Shown: one piece after another, positions 59,136 through 64,000 of the stretch | How positions within the stretch are numbered: position 1 is the stretch's first letter | Layout of the letters: every line of letters begins with the position of its first letter | DNA from: Arachnopeziza araneosa | Taxonomy: Eukaryota > Ascomycota > Leotiomycetes > Helotiales > Arachnopezizaceae | Direction of reading: 5' to 3' | Assembly (NCBI GenBank): GCA_003988855.1 | Contig: QYAI01000031.1 | Location: 125,571-189,570 of the forward strand | Length of the DNA: 64,000 nt | Translations under genes and position numbers: made by a program | Notes under the pieces: model-generated | What the model was told of the DNA's origin: nothing | The model's input: only the letters and a program-made list of their open reading frames with translations | The model's database searches: none

Positions 59136-62100
59136 TTTGTATGAAGTACCAAGAGGCCTGATATACCCATAAGGTGTGATCGAGACAAAATTGTTCACAA
59201 GCTGTCAAAGCAGCCCCAATTCCAGCTTACCGCTCTCGAACGGACCTTACGGTTCTGGCCTGGCAGTAGCAACAGCACCACTCGTTCGGCTCAGCAGATA
59301 TACGCAATGCCCTGCGATCCAAGCCATCAAGACGAGTGGAAAGACTGGACCACTCGCTTCAAGTCCTGCTGAAATACAGTTCACCATCCATCGGCTATTT
59401 GTTGGAGGAGGATGGTGTATGATACCAAATGAATTGATCCCCTTTGATGTTGCCAAGGAGCAAGAGGGGTTGTGTATCACCAAATAGTGTAAGATGACGA
59501 TAGACGCGACACTTTAGAGAAATTCATGTAGTGACCGCTGTAATCCTATAAAATCTACTCCACCTTTATCAACATGGCGACTCTTGTGTGTTTCTTGCTA
59601 ATCTGGCTGAACTTGCACTTGCACTTGCCAATATTACCTGTGCCTTCCACACTAGAACCTACTTCCAACCTCCTACCCTCTCCAGATCACACTCCATTCC
59701 TGTACGTCTCAACATCTGATTCCCTCTGAAGGATCTCACCCCAATCCTTGCATCAATACTTCCTCTTTCAAAAATGCGCTACTCTTATCTCTAGACAATA
59801 TCCCGCGCTGCCGCCGTGCTGTGCCATGTGCCGTCGGGTATTCACCCAAGTGCCGTTAGGAAGGAGGAGGGGGATGGAGAGATGTCTCACCAACCGATGA
59901 GGGTGCTCCTTGGGCGTGCAAAGGGCGTTTTCCACGGCGCGCTTGCTATCGCGGGACGTTGGTCGGTACATTATTCGAAGGTGTTTGAGATGACTTTTGA
60001 GGAGTGATCTCCGCAACCCAGAGAATCAAGCCTTGAGCGATATCTTGGTCAGATCTAGCTATCTAGACTGCGAGGGCAGATTCACCGACCCGGTCGAGAC
60101 TCATCCTTCTGCACAGGACAGGCAACCACCTCACTCATAACTGAGCCAAAGAGTCCAGGATCTGCCCACCCACTCGGGGAAAAGAAAAGAAAAATCGGTC
60201 AATAATGGGCAGAGGAAAAACAACAGCGAAGCCTCGACCAACCAGGAAACATGTCCGCTCTGACCGGCTGGCGCGTCGCGGAAGGCTGAGCGGGATAAAG
60301 GTACGACGCGGCGCCGGCCCTGGTGGGTTAAGCCCGCCGTGCCTGTCCTGGCCGCACGGAGGAAAAATCTGTGATGGAGAGTGGCCAGGTGATGAGATAT
60401 GGGAATCACATGAATTGGCTTTGCTCCATTTCTCCTCAGGTGGAAGTGAGGCGCCGTGGATGAATGTGATTCGGAGTGGAAATGGAAGACCAGAGGAGAT
60501 GGGCGGAGAAATGGGATTTATACCTACTGTACATTTTTGGCCATTTCTGTTGAAGGCGATGGAAGAAAGAAGCAACGGTAATCTGTCCTAGAAAGTCTTG
60601 AGAAGCAAGAGAAGACCCGCTTCATCATCAACACTTTCTTCAGAATTATAACAGGAATCATTCACGCTTCAAACTTGATGCAAAATCTTGGAACCTCGCT
60701 TACTCGAAAACTCCAACGCATGTGACGAATTATATCAGTGGCGGTCACAAAGCGGCAGGACGTTTGGAGTTATCCAATTCTCTCATGCCGTGGAAGACAG
60801 ATCTCGCACAACAGATCAAACCATTTCCACCATCACTCTCGAACCATCTACCGAATTCTCAGCTTCCTTCCGTCCTGAAAAGCCGCGAGAATGCAACAGC
60901 GGACATACCCCAGGGGCGATCTTAAGATCCGGTCCTCGGATTATCATGCGGAGAAATGTATCCCACAATAGAAACTTCTCCGTCGGAGGAGAAGCCGCCT
61001 ACTGCCATTCATGCGTGATTGCGGAGATTAGTTGCATAGGATGGGAGAGGAGACCAAGTGCAAGCAGCGGAAGATAAAGAGGCACGACTTGATGAGGGAG
61101 GAGCTACGCCGCTATGGAGGATATCGACGTCCGCGTCGGCTGCTGAGCGCCGTTGTGATATGCGGTGACATTCCGAGAACGACCCGCTAGCTTATCACTG
61201 ATGTAACTTGTCAATGGGGTACCTGCGTCTCGGTTTCTCCGGAAGGTGGAAAGTGTATCTATTGCGAGATGGAGATTCAAGACGGGGACGATGACAAGAC
61301 TAGATTCTCAATATCACTCACGGCGTCATTTCGCAATCTTACGAGTAGGCCCGAAGTCACGACTCCTCCCCGTCAGTCAATCCGCAAGCTCTGATAGTCT
61401 TGGGTCAAGTTCGAATCAGCTCGGTTCCAAAGAATTTCCAAACCAATTCGGTTGGGGGCCATCTTGTCTTCCATGGAGATTGAAATCTGGGGTAAAACTC
61501 TAAGTTTAAAATGCCACCTCAGTAGCTGGCATGTGCCAGTCAGGGAAGACTTGAACCCTTGATCCTCATCTATACTGCCCAGTCCACAACACCCACCTGG
61601 GCTAGCAGCTCGGCCTACTTTGCTCCTAGCATCATGCTACGTAGCATGAACAGAAGCTCACTTCAAACTTGGAGGAATGGTTCATGTGCCGATTTGAGAT
61701 GGCCGTATCGAGCTTGTTGGCCGCGAGGTTCTGCGAAGAAGATTCCATGCGAACGGCGATTCCCAGTTTCAAAGATACAACACATAAATAATGCAGGATC
61801 TGGAGGTCGAGAAAAGGCTTCGCAAGACGTTGACAGCGTGAAACAAATCCCCACCTGTTGAAACAAGCAGGCGAATGATGCTCCCGCATTTTCTCTCTCC
61901 TGGGTTAATTCATGCGCATCGCTCATCCGAAGTCCTCCAGTCATGCCATGCCCATTTCAATATCGACGAAACCGAGGACCAGAGACTTCATTTCCGCGGT
62001 TCGGTTCGGTTTGCGAAGCAGCAAAGCACAGGAGCAGTCAGTCGCTGCAGATGCCTGCCTGGCTGCTGGCTGGCCAGAGAATAGAGTGCAAATCGTGGGG

Positions 62101-64000
62101 AAAGCAAATCGGGTGGTACGACAGAACAAGGAAGGGCACAGAGGCGATGTTGGTTTTAATCTATTCTCTATAGTCGTGGCCCTAGTCTGGACAGGGTGGA
62201 GCGTTGTCAGCGCCATCTGTCTCTGTTCAATCTCTGTGGGAAATCGGCCCTTTCCTACCATCCGTCGCTGGCATCATTTTTTTGGTCCTCGTCCTCGTAT
62301 CGTATCGGCGCATCGAATCTTGCAGGTGATGATATGCCAGGTTGCGCGCGGTCATGGCAAGATTTGATCGAGATGGGGTCGACGGCCTGCCTGCCAGCAT
62401 CACGCAGCTGCCGCCATTTCGGGCGGTTGGCCCCGAAATAGCAAGAGAACAGCGCTGCATGGGGGGTGGAGGGAAAGGTCAGGCTACTTTCACCCAAGCC
62501 GTCCATTTCTAGAATGCTTCCAATGTCGTCACTGAGGCGAAAAACGCTGTGTGGGCGTGAGACTGGACCAGAGTATCATCGTCTTTCTTGTAAGGCTGCC
62601 TGCCCATCTCCGGACAAGGCTGGTGCGACGCTGCGAAGGAAAAGTGCCGGTGCTTGCTTGCTTTGTTGTTGTAGCTGTGGAGGAGTCGCATTCATGGGTT
62701 GCTAAGCTTCTGACTTGACATTTGGACTTTCTTGTTTGGGGAGGGGAGGGGAGTGACCAGACGAGAGAGAGAGAACTCCCAAGATTGGTAAACACCTCCC
62801 TCGCAGAGTCAGTCACAATCACGCTCCCGCGGGAACACCCACCACCACCAATTTTAGCTGCTGCTGCTGTCTTGCAGTTCTACCCGTGCTATCAGCCACA
62901 GTCATCCGCCGTTAGGGCTAATCATTCCGAAGTCGTACGGGCATGCTGAGCACTGAGCAGTCAGCAGTGAAGCACTGAGCAGCGGGCAGCGGGTACACGT
63001 CAAGAGCCTAGCTACGTACAAGTCAATCTTATTCAGTCAGGCAGACACTAATGGGACATGGTGGTGAGATATCGCCTAAGCAGGTAGGTAGGAAGGTATT
63101 CTCGGCCCACCACCCGAAAGTGCGTTTTCGTCGCATCTTCCGACCTTCCCTAGCCAGCAGGATCAGGAAGAAGGAAAAGCGAAAAGAGAGACGGACGGAT
63201 TGTGCGTGTCACAGAATTGTGAGAGCTGCCTCTGACGTGAACATGGCCGTTTGCATTACAGCGTCTCAAGCGTCTCCTCATGGCGGTGGTGTCCCCCTTC
63301 TTTCCTGCAGTGGTGCTGCAGCCACGGGCCATCATCACCACCCTCACCAGTCACCAGCCGCTCAGGAGCAGCAGACAAATGACGGGCTTAGCGAGGTCAA
63401 CCGTCGCGATGCTGCCCCGGCATGTGCAGCCACCGGCTATTGAAACCTTAACTGGAGGTGCGGGAAGCTCACGAGAAAGATGGGCGTCAGTAGCCTATGG
63501 TAGGAGGTCGTGCCGCTGACAACTCACGCAAAATGCACTTTGACAGCAGCTTGAAGGGGCCTCTTCCCTAGACTCCATTGGGCCTCTGCTCTTCCTTTCG
63601 GGTAATTGGGGTCAGAAGACTGGCCGGTGGAGGAGGAGGACGAGGAGGACGACGACGACGACGAAGATGAGGAGAAGATCGGATTATTCTTCTCTCATGA
63701 TTGAGATCCTCCGCCAGCCTAACCCGTACAGGGCTGATCTCGTCATCATGAACTTCCTGTTCCTGGCCCCCCCCCCTCTGTTGCTCATCTTCGGGGAATA
63801 CTTTTCAGAGGCGTTCGCTCCCTCGATGGACAAGTCCCGCCCGCGGCAGGCATGTCCTGAAGCCGTTTTATTGACTGACAATCAGGGGAGCAGGGACGGT
63901 CCAAGTTGCGTGGTGTCTAGGCCTCTTTGGGGATGCTTGCCACGGATACCTCCCGCTTTGGGACACCGCCCGTCGCGGCACCGCTCTCTCCACTGCACTC
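59136..64000. other. Long gene-poor right end
   Basis: 4.9 kb with no gene I can support; open frames are short and inconsistent in strand. It contains a Gly/Asp codon-like GA/GAC microsatellite near 63631-63670 and a repeated gcactgagcag-like motif near 62947-62985. The stretch may be the promoter and leader of a gene beyond the right edge, or simply spacer. Confidence 0.5.

Noticed and set aside
60135..60591. Open frames of 128-146 codons on both strands
   Set aside because: They mirror each other, have no family features and no sensible splice or start context.
61530..61610. tRNA-like B-box on the minus strand (ggttcaagtc)
   Set aside because: The T-stem does not pair well and no matching acceptor stem could be found at tRNA distance.
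1..64000. Transposons, CRISPR, operons or bacterial-type elements
   Set aside because: No terminal repeats, transposase motifs or regularly spaced repeats were seen; the window is a eukaryotic nuclear segment.

Overview
The window is nuclear DNA of a filamentous ascomycete (Pezizomycotina). Genes are compact, with short GT-AG introns of about 42-60 nt and long intergenic stretches. It carries a FarA/CTF1-type zinc-cluster regulator, a grg-1/ccg-1 homologue, a fungal FAD oxidase and a DUF4360 secreted protein. The protein resemblances suggest Leotiomycetes, but that is only an impression. Gene models were built by hand from reading-frame continuity, splice signals and remembered family motifs. 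No database was consulted.

Layout, left to right. 1-2431 (-): the 3'-truncated FarA/CTF1-like regulator, with a frame problem in its linker. 4724-5961 (+): zinc alcohol dehydrogenase. 6703-7679 (+): four-span MARVEL-like membrane protein. 7856-11102 (-) and 11358-13227 (+): mitochondrial leucyl-tRNA synthetase head-to-head with a methionine-type permease. 13461-15329 (-) and 15702-16445 (+): RWD-RBR ubiquitin ligase head-to-head with dolichyldiphosphatase. 16593-17288 (-): DUF4360 secreted protein. 17798-22497: an acidic-tailed cytosolic protein, a small single-span membrane protein and a TPR-subtilisin fusion; this is one of the more unusual neighbourhoods. 24032-34196: secreted FAD oxidase, GST-fold protein, MFS transporter, fumarylacetoacetase and mitochondrial formate dehydrogenase, which together look like a catabolic or detoxification neighbourhood. 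36919-37977: secreted Thr-rich protein. 39528-41756 (-): seven-span receptor-like protein. About 45045-45222 (-): a U2 spliceosomal RNA gene with a TATA box. 45855-46645 (-): EBP/EXPERA-type sterol isomerase-like protein. 47318-52137 (-): a roughly 1,500-residue GHKL-ATPase/DUF3883 (NO VEIN-like) protein. 54419-54775 (-): grg-1/ccg-1 homologue. 56116-57205 (-) and 57483-59135 (+): AIM32-like ferredoxin head-to-head with a mitochondrial HemK/Mtq1 methyltransferase that has a long C-terminal extension. 59136-64000: no gene I can support.

Most genes are housekeeping. Several serve mitochondria (LeuRS, FDH, AIM32, Mtq1). The stretches most worth follow-up are the U2 RNA gene, the TPR-subtilisin locus and the NO VEIN-like gene.
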